Source of the DNA: DATLYB01 sp964502525
GTDB taxonomy: Bacteria; Bacteroidota; Bacteroidia; Chitinophagales; CAIOSU01
Direction: 5' to 3'
Length of the DNA: 63,152 nt
Assembly: GCA_964502525.1 (NCBI GenBank)
Contig: CAZCXH010000005.1
Location: 1 to 63,152, forward strand
Shown here one piece after another: positions 8,925 to 16,638 of the stretch. A program made the position numbers and the translations under genes. Below the pieces are notes generated by a model. It was not told the DNA's origin and did no database searches. It saw only the letters and a list, made by a program, of their open reading frames with translations. Positions within the stretch are counted from its first letter, which is position 1. Each line of letters opens with the position of its first letter.

Positions 8925-9773
8925 ATGAAGAAGATAATTTTCAAAACCGCATCTGTTCTTTTTTTCGTTTTCGTTTATCAGTTTTCATTCGGGCAGCTTG
9001 ATATTCCGCGTCCCAGCCCAACGGGCAAAGTGACACAGGCGGTTGGCCTGAATGAAATCACCATTGAGTATTCACGCCCCAGTGTGAAGGGAAGGGTGAT
9101 CTATGGCGACCTCGTTCCTTACGGTAAATTGTGGCGCACGGGGGCGAATGCCGCCACAAAAATCACGCTGAAGGATGATGCGAAATTTGAAGGCAAGGAT
9201 GTTCCGAAAGGGGAGTATTCATTGCTCACCATCCCCATGCAAACCGAATGGACCATCATCATCAACAAAGATCCCAAAGCAGGCGTGAATGATTACGACC
9301 AAACCAAAGACCAGGCGCGCTTTACGGTAAAGCCTTCGAAAGTGGCTGAAAAGGTGGAAACTTTCACGATAGATATTTCGAATATCGAAATGACAGGCGC
9401 GACTATTGATCTGGTATGGGAAAACACCAAAGCATCCTTCAAAATGACGACCGAAGTGGACAGCAAGGTGATGAAGCAGATTGACGAAGCGATGAAAGGC
9501 GTTTCGTCAAACACCTATTACCGGGCGGCTGTTTATTATTTTGACACGGGCAAGGATTTGAACAAGGCGCTTGAATGGATTAACCTTTCTCTGAAGGATA
9601 ATGAAAAATTCTGGATGCTGCATTCGAAAGCCAAGATACAGGCGGCTTTGGGCGATTACAAAGGCGCCATCGAAACAGCCGGCAAGTCAAAGGAGGCTGC
9701 CATCAAGGAAAAGAGCGATGACTATGTGCTCCTGAACGATAAGGCGATTGTGGAGTGGAGCAAGAAGAAGTAA
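8925..9773 (+). CDS. DUF2911 family exported protein with C-terminal TPR-like helices
   Basis: The 282-aa protein has a signal peptide (KTASVLFFVFVYQFSFGQ), then a DUF2911 domain at about residues 25-175 with RPSPTGKVTQ, YGKLWRTGAN and KGEYSLLTIP. The last 90 residues (about 190-282) are two or three TPR-like helix pairs (TYYRAAVYYFDTGKDLNKALEW written across 187-212). DUF2911 is common and unexplained in Bacteroidota; the protein is probably periplasmic. Its own -7 box lies at 8876, and the operon ends at the hairpin at 9784. Confidence 0.8.
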   Translation: MKKIIFKTASVLFFVFVYQFSFGQLDIPRPSPTGKVTQAVGLNEITIEYSRPSVKGRVIYGDLVPYGKLWRTGANAATKITLKDDAKFEGKDVPKGEYSLLTIPMQTEWTIIINKDPKAGVNDYDQTKDQARFTVKPSKVAEKVETFTIDISNIEMTGATIDLVWENTKASFKMTTEVDSKVMKQIDEAMKGVSSNTYYRAAVYYFDTGKDLNKALEWINLSLKDNEKFWMLHSKAKIQAALGDYKGAIETAGKSKEAAIKEKSDDYVLLNDKAIVEWSKKK

Positions 9774-9783
9774 CGATAAACTC

Positions 9784-9816
9784 AAACCTGACAGGTCTCA
9801 AAGACCTGTCAGGTTT
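9784..9816. terminator. Bidirectional hairpin terminator, 15-bp perfect stem
   Basis: Arms aaacctgacaggtct (9784-9798) and agacctgtcaggttt (9802-9816) pair perfectly around a 3-base loop, followed by T4. It separates the converging DUF2911 (+) and DUF167 (-) genes. On the minus strand its right arm encodes the last residues (KNLTGL) and stop of the DUF167 protein. Confidence 0.75.
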
Positions 9817-10064
9817 TTTAGGTTTTTTCTCACCGCAGCCTCATCCGCATCAATCTCCAGTTTTTTGAATGGAGCTGTGAATCCTGAAACGATTCTGATT
9901 TTCGATTTCGGCAATCCGAGTTTTTCAGATAAAAATTTAATCAATCCGTCATTGGCTTTTCCGTCATGCGCTGGCGCTTTGATTTTGATGACGATTGTTC
10001 CGTCAGCCGCAAGGGAGATTTGATTCACCCTGCTGCCCGGTTTCGCTTTGATGTGAAGGAACAT
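9798..10064 (-). CDS. DUF167 (YggU / UPF0235) family protein
   Basis: An 88-aa protein with the family signature KAKPGSRVNQI near the start and APAHDGKANDGLIKFLSEKL in the middle. The family is widespread and its function is unsettled. The start lies 1 bp after the symporter stop, so the two are almost certainly one transcript. The final six codons lie inside the hairpin at 9784-9816, so coding and terminator sequence overlap. Confidence 0.85.
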   Translation of the reverse strand: MFLHIKAKPGSRVNQISLAADGTIVIKIKAPAHDGKANDGLIKFLSEKLGLPKSKIRIVSGFTAPFKKLEIDADEAAVRKNLKNLTGL

Positions 10065-10065
10065 G

Positions 10066-11757
10066 CTATGCCGTTTGTTTGCTGAAGTTCTGAAACAGCC
10101 ACCCGAAAATCATCACCAGCAGGCACCCGATCAAATTGAGCCAGAGATATTCGATATTCAGGAGTTCCATCTTGTCCAGGGTATAAACCGCAGCTACAAC
10201 TATTTCTGCGATAACCGCTGCGAGAAATACCGGAGTTCCTTTCACCTGTTTGAGAAAAAATGCCGTCAGGAAAACTCCGAGAATCGTTCCGTAAAATAAA
10301 GAGCCGACAATATTCACCGCCTGAATCAGGTTTTCAAACAGCGAGGCGAGAATGGCAAACAGCATGGCAAGGAACCCGAACAGCGCGGTGAAAAATTTGG
10401 AAGCAATCACATAATGCCGGTCTGGCGCTTCGGGCTTGAAATTTCGCTTGTAGATGTCAACCACTGCGGTGGATGCAAGCGCATTCAATTCTGAAGAAGT
10501 GGATGACATGGCAGCAGAGAAAATCACCGCGAGCAGCAGCCCGATGATTCCGATGGGCATGAAGTTCATCACGAAGTAGATGAAGATGTAATCCGAATCT
10601 TTTTTCTCCAGATCAGGATTAACTGACGCGACTACTCCCTGCGCTCTTTTTCTCAACTTATTTTCTTCTTCAAGGCGGTTGTTAATCGCTTCCTGCATCT
10701 CGTGCGTCATTCGTAAATCGTCATTCGAAATTCCACTCAATATCTGTTCGCGTTTCTGTTCAAATAATCCTTTCTGCGCACGTTCTAATTCTGCAACCTC
10801 TTCGGTTTTCACTGCCCGTGCTTTCTCCAGAGCCACTTCATTGAAATAAACAGGAGGAGCGTTCAGTTGAAAAAACACAAACACCATCACGCCCGTCAGC
10901 AGAATCACAAATTGCATTGGTATTTTCAGTAATCCGTTGAAAAGCAGCCCGATCCTGCTTTCGCGCACGGACTGTCCGCCAAGATAGCGCGCCACCTGCG
11001 ATTGGTCGGTGCCGAAATAGGCAAGCTGCAGAAACAATCCTCCCAGCAAACCCGACCACACGTTGTAGCGGTTGCCCAAATCAAAGTTCCAGTCAATGAT
11101 ATTCATCTTGCCCATTTTGCCCGCCACCTGTATTGCCTGCTTGAATGAAATTTGCCCTGATAATTTCCACACCACAATTCCAAACGCAATGAACAACCCG
11201 CCCATCATCACCGCCATTTGCTGCTTGTGGGTTTCATTCACTGCTTTTGTGCCGCCTATCACGGTGTAAAAAATCACCAGCAGGCTGATGAACGCAATGG
11301 TGAAATTCAGCGACCACTGGAGAATTTGCGACAGGATGATTGCAGGCGCATAGATCGTGATGCCCGCTGCCAATCCGCGCTGCAGCAAAAACAAACACGC
11401 GGTGAGGATCCGTGTTTTTCGGTCAAAACGTGATTCCAAAAATTCATAAGCCGTGTAAACTTTCAGCTTGTAAAACAGCGGTATGAACACCGCGCAGATA
11501 ATCACCATGGCGAGCGGCAGTCCGAAATAAAACTGGATGAAGCGCATGCCGTCTTCATAAGCCTGCCCGGGCGTGGAAAGGAAGGTGATGGCGCTTGCCT
11601 GCGTTGCCATCACCGACACGCACACCACCCACCACTTCGATTGGTGATCGCCCAGCAGATAACTTTTGATATTCCCGCTGCCCTTTGTTTTCCACGCTCC
11701 GTAAAAAGCGATGAACAAAAGCGTACCGAGCATTACTGTCCAGTCAATCCAGCTCAT
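10066..11757 (-). CDS. Sodium:solute symporter (SSS family)
   Basis: A 563-aa inner-membrane protein with about 13 hydrophobic segments in SSS order. The start MSWIDWTVMLGTLLFIAF, the conserved SVMATQASAITFLSTPGQ (helix 2), IGGTKAVNETHKQQ and the MSSTSSELNALASTAVVDIY segment are all family features. It uses a Na+ gradient to import a small solute, substrate unknown. A hydrophilic coiled-coil insert of about 80 residues (about 300-385) between membrane helices is unusual and contains a short dispersed DNA repeat at 10707-10727. The ATG overlaps the stop of the 40-aa ORF at 11754-11876. Confidence 0.9.
   Translation of the reverse strand: MSWIDWTVMLGTLLFIAFYGAWKTKGSGNIKSYLLGDHQSKWWVVCVSVMATQASAITFLSTPGQAYEDGMRFIQFYFGLPLAMVIICAVFIPLFYKLKVYTAYEFLESRFDRKTRILTACLFLLQRGLAAGITIYAPAIILSQILQWSLNFTIAFISLLVIFYTVIGGTKAVNETHKQQMAVMMGGLFIAFGIVVWKLSGQISFKQAIQVAGKMGKMNIIDWNFDLGNRYNVWSGLLGGLFLQLAYFGTDQSQVARYLGGQSVRESRIGLLFNGLLKIPMQFVILLTGVMVFVFFQLNAPPVYFNEVALEKARAVKTEEVAELERAQKGLFEQKREQILSGISNDDLRMTHEMQEAINNRLEEENKLRKRAQGVVASVNPDLEKKDSDYIFIYFVMNFMPIGIIGLLLAVIFSAAMSSTSSELNALASTAVVDIYKRNFKPEAPDRHYVIASKFFTALFGFLAMLFAILASLFENLIQAVNIVGSLFYGTILGVFLTAFFLKQVKGTPVFLAAVIAEIVVAAVYTLDKMELLNIEYLWLNLIGCLLVMIFGWLFQNFSKQTA
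10707..10727. repeat. Short dispersed repeat inside the symporter coding region
   Basis: The motif tcattcgtaaatcgtcattc is also seen, slightly varied, between genes at 41639-41662 and 41913-41942. Here it is read in frame as part of the hydrophilic insert (ISNDDLRMTHEM). Confidence 0.55.
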
Positions 11758-11876
11758 CCCAGCAACTCTGTGATAATGGAGTAAAGAATAATTTGCAACA
11801 GGAGGAATGCGATTACCGCTATGTAGATGCGGCTCCAGGAATGGAGAAGGGGCGGCTTGTCGCTATATCGGTCCAC
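11754..11876 (-). CDS. 40-aa single-span membrane peptide coupled to the symporter
   Basis: GTG 11874-11876 starts MDRYSDKPPLLHSWSRIYIA, followed by a strongly hydrophobic helix VIAFLLLQIILYSIITELLG and TGA at 11754-11756. The stop overlaps the symporter ATG (ATGA), the hallmark of translational coupling. A polar N-terminus, one helix and a short tail suggest a small inner-membrane partner of the transporter. I recall similar small proteins before SSS genes in Flavobacteriia, longer at the N-terminus; here the MntA-HepT insertion just upstream may have trimmed it. No experimental support. Confidence 0.6.
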   Translation of the reverse strand: MDRYSDKPPLLHSWSRIYIAVIAFLLLQIILYSIITELLG

Positions 11877-11881
11877 TCCGT

Positions 11882-12217
11882 CTAATTTTTAAGCAAAGTC
11901 TCAATCTCATCTTTCAAGACGGGAATATCCTTCACAATTATTTTCCAGACGATGGCATTATTCACGGCATCATAAGCGTGAACGACTTTGTTGCGGGTGT
12001 CTATAATTTGCCGGACGTATGAAATATTTATATCCGGTTGAGTCTTGATTATCTTCCCGATTGCCTCGCCAATAATGGACAGTTCTCTTTCCACTGCTCT
12101 GCGGGTGGTATAGTCACGGAGGTATTCGTTGTAATCTCTTTTGCCTTTCAGATGAATATCTATTCCGTTGATGGCGCCTGCGACATCGTGCAGCAGTTTT
12201 TTCACCTCATCATCCAT
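11882..12217 (-). CDS. hepT: HepT toxin (HEPN / DUF86 ribonuclease)
   Basis: A 111-aa HEPN protein starting MDDEVKKLLHDV. The RX4HXY motif is present as R75-N-K-V-V-H80-A-Y82, the catalytic signature of HepT tRNA/mRNA ribonucleases. The ATG at 12217 is preferred over an upstream start because it gives the normal family N-terminus and overlaps the mntA stop by a few bases, as is usual for this pair. In the known system MntA AMPylates the tyrosine of this motif to silence the toxin. Stop at 11882-11884. Confidence 0.9.
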   Translation of the reverse strand: MDDEVKKLLHDVAGAINGIDIHLKGKRDYNEYLRDYTTRRAVERELSIIGEAIGKIIKTQPDINISYVRQIIDTRNKVVHAYDAVNNAIVWKIIVKDIPVLKDEIETLLKN

Positions 12218-12515
12218 AGATGAGCGTCTTGGTTTTTTCAATAACCTTAATAAAATAAGGATTGACAATGGTTTCCTCAGCAACCAGGTCAACTTCCCTG
12301 TTCAGCAATTTTTGTAATTCATACATCGCCTTAAAATAGTGCTCTCCGTATTCGATGGGATCAATTCCTTCTTCCATTTTAATGATTAAATCCACATCAC
12401 TTTCATCATTGAAATCATCGGTGCAAACAGAGCCGAATGCGTATGCCTTGGTTATCCTGTGTGATTTAAGGATCCGGGTAAGTTCTTCAAGGTTATTTTT
12501 TAAAATTGCCTGCAT
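12210..12515 (-). CDS. mntA: MntA antitoxin (minimal nucleotidyltransferase)
   Basis: A 101-aa nucleotidyltransferase with the GSX10DXD motif: G28-S29, then D40-V-D42 (AFGSVCTDDFNDESDVDLI). This motif binds ATP and Mg. In characterised MntA-HepT pairs it transfers AMP to HepT and neutralises it. Gene order antitoxin then toxin with overlapping ends fits. The pair sits 18 bp after the PIG-L gene and just before the symporter unit, so it interrupts what looks like a functional neighbourhood. Confidence 0.9.
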   Translation of the reverse strand: MQAILKNNLEELTRILKSHRITKAYAFGSVCTDDFNDESDVDLIIKMEEGIDPIEYGEHYFKAMYELQKLLNREVDLVAEETIVNPYFIKVIEKTKTLIYG

Positions 12516-12533
12516 GATGCAAAAATAGCAATA

Positions 12534-15041
12534 TCACTTTTGCGCACTTTCATACCCAACCATATTCGCCATCAACCTGTATGCTCCCGGAACACCGGCA
12601 GGCAGTTGTCTGAAAAAAGAAATTCCTGTGTACATGAAAGTTCCCTTGCCATAGCTTGAAAGCAGCAGGCTTCCTTTTAATGCGTCTTCTCCCGGATCAG
12701 CACAGGAAAACAAAGGAGCATAGTTGCTGTCCCATTCGCTGGCGAAATACAAGCCGCGTTCCTGAACCCAGCCTTGAAAATCTTTTTCCGTGATTTTGTT
12801 GGGATAATTGAAAACCGGATTCTTCGCATCAATCATCGTCATGGGCGCTTCTTCCACCGTCACCCTGCCGCGTCCGATTTTGAAGGGATACGGACCAAAA
12901 TCATTCGTGAGCAAGCCCGCTGTGGTTTGATATTGAACGATGACGTTGCCGCCATTCTTCACATAATTCATCAGGTTTTCCTTTTGATACGGCAGCCATT
13001 TCTCGGTGTTGTAAGCGCGAATCCCGATGAGAACCGCATTAAACTGTGAGAGATTGACCGATGAAAATTTTTCTTTCGAAAGATAAGTGACGTTGTATCC
13101 TGCCTGCTGCAATCCATCGCCCACTTCATCTCCCGCGCCTTTGATGTAAGCGATGTTCGTTCCGTCTTTTTTTAAATCAAGCTTGACGACTTTGATTTTA
13201 GCCACAGGAAACAGAACCTGATAAGGAATATGATCGTAGGCAATTTCGATGTAGTCACGGCCGAAATATTCAATATCGTAACGCGCTTCGGTAATGGGTT
13301 TGAATGTTGGACGCAATTCGAATTCGAGATTTCCCGCAGCAGGCGTCAGCAGGAATTTCACTTCATGCTCATCGCCTTTCCTGGCAAGATTCACAAGAAC
13401 GCTGGCAGGCTCTGACTTCCATCCGTCCGGCAAATTGATGAAAGCAACATCCCCGGTAATGCTGTCTTTCCATGCTTTCACGGTGACGGTAATTTCCTTT
13501 GGCTTGTCATCAGAAAATACCAGAACGGACTGCTGCGGATGAATGGTTCTGTCGGGTGAAACAACAAACGGGCGGTAAATCTCGCCTTTGACCCTGTCCG
13601 TCCATTTGTATTCTACGGGGCGGCAATGCCGTATTGCAACTCCATTAACAACTAAATCAAAGCAAGCCTCCAATGGCGGGAAGTTTTCCGGCAATGCGCG
13701 CATCTTTTCATCCGCTACCGGATACATTCCCGGAGTCTTCTGTTCCCGCGACAACCAATAAGGCAGGCTGACTTCACCCGAAATCAGTCTTAGAGAATCC
13801 GTCAAAATCTCCGGCTTGTTGAATTGCAACATTTTGTTCTGCGTATTGGAGGATCCGCTCGAATAGCTCACTGCATTCAATTTTACATCAGCGGGCGAAC
13901 GGTTGATGGCAACCGTTTTGACGATGACATCCGATGTGGAAGAAAAATCCGAAGCAGCGCTTTCCAGAAACAATCCGCACACCGCATAAATCACCTGCTC
14001 CAATTCTTCTTTTTTGTTTTCGCTCCAGAAATCTTTTTTCTCTTTCAGCAACTGATAAGCCTCAAGAAGATGGGGAAGAATTTTCATTCTATCCTTCGCA
14101 TCAAATTCATCGTAAGCGCGTTTCAGCAGTTGCGAAATTTTCCCGCTTCCGCTCACGCGATTCCATGTGCAGTCAATATCTTCAAACAAATTTTTCTTCG
14201 CCTGCGCGCCTTTCACAAATTCGAGATATTCAATTTCGCTTCCCCTGTTTTCCGCTGCGCCAAAACCCTGGCTCTTGTGCATGGAGCGGCTGCGCGCGGC
14301 AATCTCAGTCACCGACTCTCCCAGTTCGGAAATATAGGCTCCCACATCAATCATGATTTTACCGGTGGTATCAAGCTTTGTTTTTGATTGCTGATAATAC
14401 CACGTGGAAGTGTTCCAATACAACCGTTTCGCCTGCCACGCTTCGACAGCTTTTAGCTGTTCGGGAAAAATTTTCGGATCAGCGGCCATGTCGAATGCCT
14501 TTTCTGCGAGATAAGCAGATGCGGAGTGATGTCCGTGCGTGTCGTAATTATATTTCAGGGGAGGGAAACGGGTGAGGATCACATCGGGCTTGAGCTTCCG
14601 GATCACATAAACCATGTCCTTCAGCACTTCATTCTCATCCCATTTCTGCAGTGTCTCCGAATATGTTTTTGAATATCCGAAATCGTTGGCGCTGGAGAAA
14701 AACTGCCGTCCTCCGTCAATCCTTCTTGCCGCAAGCAATTCCTGCGTACGAATCAGCCCCAGCAATGCGCCCTGCTCGGTTCCTATCAAATTTTGCCCGC
14801 CATCACCGCGTGTCAGCGACATATAAGCGACATCAAGATTTTCTTTTTGCGCGAAGTAAGTGATCATGCGTGTATTCTCGTCATCGGGATGCGCTGCAAT
14901 GTAGAGAACGCTTCCGAGCGTGTTCAGCTTTTTCAGCATCAGCAGGATCTCGCCCGTGTTGTAGTTGCGGGGTTGGGAGTGAGACGGCAGATAAGAGATG
15001 TTGAGAATCAGAAGGAAGAAAAGCAAGAGATGGCGCATCAT
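12534..15041 (-). CDS. Exported PIG-L family deacetylase
   Basis: An 835-aa protein with a signal peptide (residues 1-22, ending SHS/Q). The LmbE/PIG-L catalytic domain at about 40-230 shows AHPDDE (H51, D53, D54) and a later THGHHSAS with the other zinc histidines. The middle is beta-rich; the last 200 residues carry a glutamine-amidotransferase-like fold (IGIRAYNTEKW, NGGNVIVQYQTT). Likely N-deacetylation of an acetamido sugar or similar ligand in the periplasm. I recall this long form next to SSS symporters in Bacteroidota, so uptake of its product is plausible. Start: two adjacent ATGs at 15036-15041. Confidence 0.88.
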   Translation of the reverse strand: MMRHLLLFFLLILNISYLPSHSQPRNYNTGEILLMLKKLNTLGSVLYIAAHPDDENTRMITYFAQKENLDVAYMSLTRGDGGQNLIGTEQGALLGLIRTQELLAARRIDGGRQFFSSANDFGYSKTYSETLQKWDENEVLKDMVYVIRKLKPDVILTRFPPLKYNYDTHGHHSASAYLAEKAFDMAADPKIFPEQLKAVEAWQAKRLYWNTSTWYYQQSKTKLDTTGKIMIDVGAYISELGESVTEIAARSRSMHKSQGFGAAENRGSEIEYLEFVKGAQAKKNLFEDIDCTWNRVSGSGKISQLLKRAYDEFDAKDRMKILPHLLEAYQLLKEKKDFWSENKKEELEQVIYAVCGLFLESAASDFSSTSDVIVKTVAINRSPADVKLNAVSYSSGSSNTQNKMLQFNKPEILTDSLRLISGEVSLPYWLSREQKTPGMYPVADEKMRALPENFPPLEACFDLVVNGVAIRHCRPVEYKWTDRVKGEIYRPFVVSPDRTIHPQQSVLVFSDDKPKEITVTVKAWKDSITGDVAFINLPDGWKSEPASVLVNLARKGDEHEVKFLLTPAAGNLEFELRPTFKPITEARYDIEYFGRDYIEIAYDHIPYQVLFPVAKIKVVKLDLKKDGTNIAYIKGAGDEVGDGLQQAGYNVTYLSKEKFSSVNLSQFNAVLIGIRAYNTEKWLPYQKENLMNYVKNGGNVIVQYQTTAGLLTNDFGPYPFKIGRGRVTVEEAPMTMIDAKNPVFNYPNKITEKDFQGWVQERGLYFASEWDSNYAPLFSCADPGEDALKGSLLLSSYGKGTFMYTGISFFRQLPAGVPGAYRLMANMVGYESAQK

Positions 15042-15099
15042 GTGTGTCTTTTTGGAAGCCGCAAATTAAAGGATTTTGGGACGCATCCTTTACCCGGAA

Positions 15100-16635
15100 T
15101 CAGGATGTCAACTTTCTCGCAAAACGATTGCCTGCCCAAAAGATGAAACAGACCGGATAGAAATAAAGAAAAAATTCGGTGGGATAAATATATCTCGGAA
15201 CGGGAGTGACGGTTAAAGAAAGAAGTATATAATTCATCAGCACCGTCACAAAGAACAACTGAATCGCCAGCAGATGATGGTCATGAATTTTCAGGATAAT
15301 CAGTGATGCAGAAACAAAAAAAGTCAGCCAGAAAAAAATAACCCAAGCGTAGTTATAGAACAGTTTGTTGTAAACAACCTGATAGTAGTGATTGAGTTTG
15401 ATTCCAATTTTTTCATTGGGGAAATTGCTCATGTAGTCTTCGGAGGTGACGATGCCGGTTTTTGTCAGTTTTGTTTTCTGCAAAATCTGATCTGCGTACT
15501 CATGAAAAATCAGGCGGAATGTGTCTTCCGAATCTTTAAAGAAGGTGAAATGGTCGCCCACTTCGATGGCAGATTTGCGCCTGTTCAGATCGTTATAGTA
15601 AAAGAAATAATCGCTTCCCGTGACTTTGAAATAATTGATGAAATTGACGGCAACGAACTTGCAATACGGGACAAAATTTTTCATCCGTGAATTTTTTGCC
15701 AGCGCTTTCAGTTCATCCGGATTGGTCTGATAGACATCCCAAAAAAGAAAGAACTTGTTGTAGTTTTCAAGGGTAAATATTTCAGTCAGCTTTGAATAAG
15801 AGTATGAATTCCTGATGGTTTCCTTCTCGTCATGAGTGAAGGTATGGTTGACAGAATCAATTACCGCCTGCGTTTGCGGAGAATATCCGCCTGACTCGTC
15901 TAAGAAAAAAATGGCGCTGCCGATATTCGGAAGAACCTGAAACTTGCTGAAAGAGAAAGACCCGAAAGTCAATTTGTTATAGCCGAGAAACAGGATGACC
16001 GATACTGTCAATGGCGCGAACAGCGCAAGGTTCTGCTTGTGATTTCTTCGGAGAATATTGTAAAGAAATACAATTCCAAAAACGGGTATCAGAAAGAAAG
16101 CCTGTGGCCGCAGCAGAACTGCAACCGTGTAAAGCGCTGACAGTATCAGATAATGAGAAGCCCTATTGGAGGAGAAGGCAATGAACAGAAAGAAGACAAC
16201 CAATAAAATAACCCAGGTGAAAAGTCCTGTTGGGTTGATATAAGTTTCGAAGAACAAACATTTTCCGGATGAATAAAAAATCAGCGCTGTGAAAAGGAAC
16301 GGCCAATTCAAAAAAGAAAGACGTTTGTTGATCAGATATTGGGCGCAAATCAGAGTCGCCAGGCTGATGAGCGATTGAGCCATGAATATCCGGGAAGTGC
16401 TCAGATGCGCCATCTCCGCTCCAAACAGGAACAAAGGATAAGCAGGAGTGCGCTGATCAAAAACCGGCAGAGAGCCTTTAAGAAGGGCAATTACCGGATA
16501 GTAATAGCCGAATGTGTCCCTGCAAAATCCGGGAATATCATAGTGTAAAAAATAAGTGAGCTTAGTGACGAGAAAGCAAATGATGTACAGCAGAACGCTG
16601 AATAAAAAGAAATTACTTTTTATCCATGCTTTCAT
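15100..16635 (-). CDS. Multi-spanning membrane protein, possibly GT-C glycosyltransferase-like
   Basis: A 511-aa protein with about ten membrane helices and a large loop at about residues 235-400. The first loop has HYDIPGFCRDTFGYYYPVI and RTPAYPLFLF, similar to the acidic loop and following region of GT-C/ArnT-like enzymes that use polyprenyl-phosphate sugars. I cannot identify a definite family. The gene begins 3 bp after the FAD oxidoreductase at 16639-18126, so they probably share a transcript and a role in envelope glycan or lipid modification. Confidence 0.65.
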   Translation of the reverse strand: MKAWIKSNFFLFSVLLYIICFLVTKLTYFLHYDIPGFCRDTFGYYYPVIALLKGSLPVFDQRTPAYPLFLFGAEMAHLSTSRIFMAQSLISLATLICAQYLINKRLSFLNWPFLFTALIFYSSGKCLFFETYINPTGLFTWVILLVVFFLFIAFSSNRASHYLILSALYTVAVLLRPQAFFLIPVFGIVFLYNILRRNHKQNLALFAPLTVSVILFLGYNKLTFGSFSFSKFQVLPNIGSAIFFLDESGGYSPQTQAVIDSVNHTFTHDEKETIRNSYSYSKLTEIFTLENYNKFFLFWDVYQTNPDELKALAKNSRMKNFVPYCKFVAVNFINYFKVTGSDYFFYYNDLNRRKSAIEVGDHFTFFKDSEDTFRLIFHEYADQILQKTKLTKTGIVTSEDYMSNFPNEKIGIKLNHYYQVVYNKLFYNYAWVIFFWLTFFVSASLIILKIHDHHLLAIQLFFVTVLMNYILLSLTVTPVPRYIYPTEFFLYFYPVCFIFWAGNRFARKLTS

Positions 16636-16638
16636 TCA

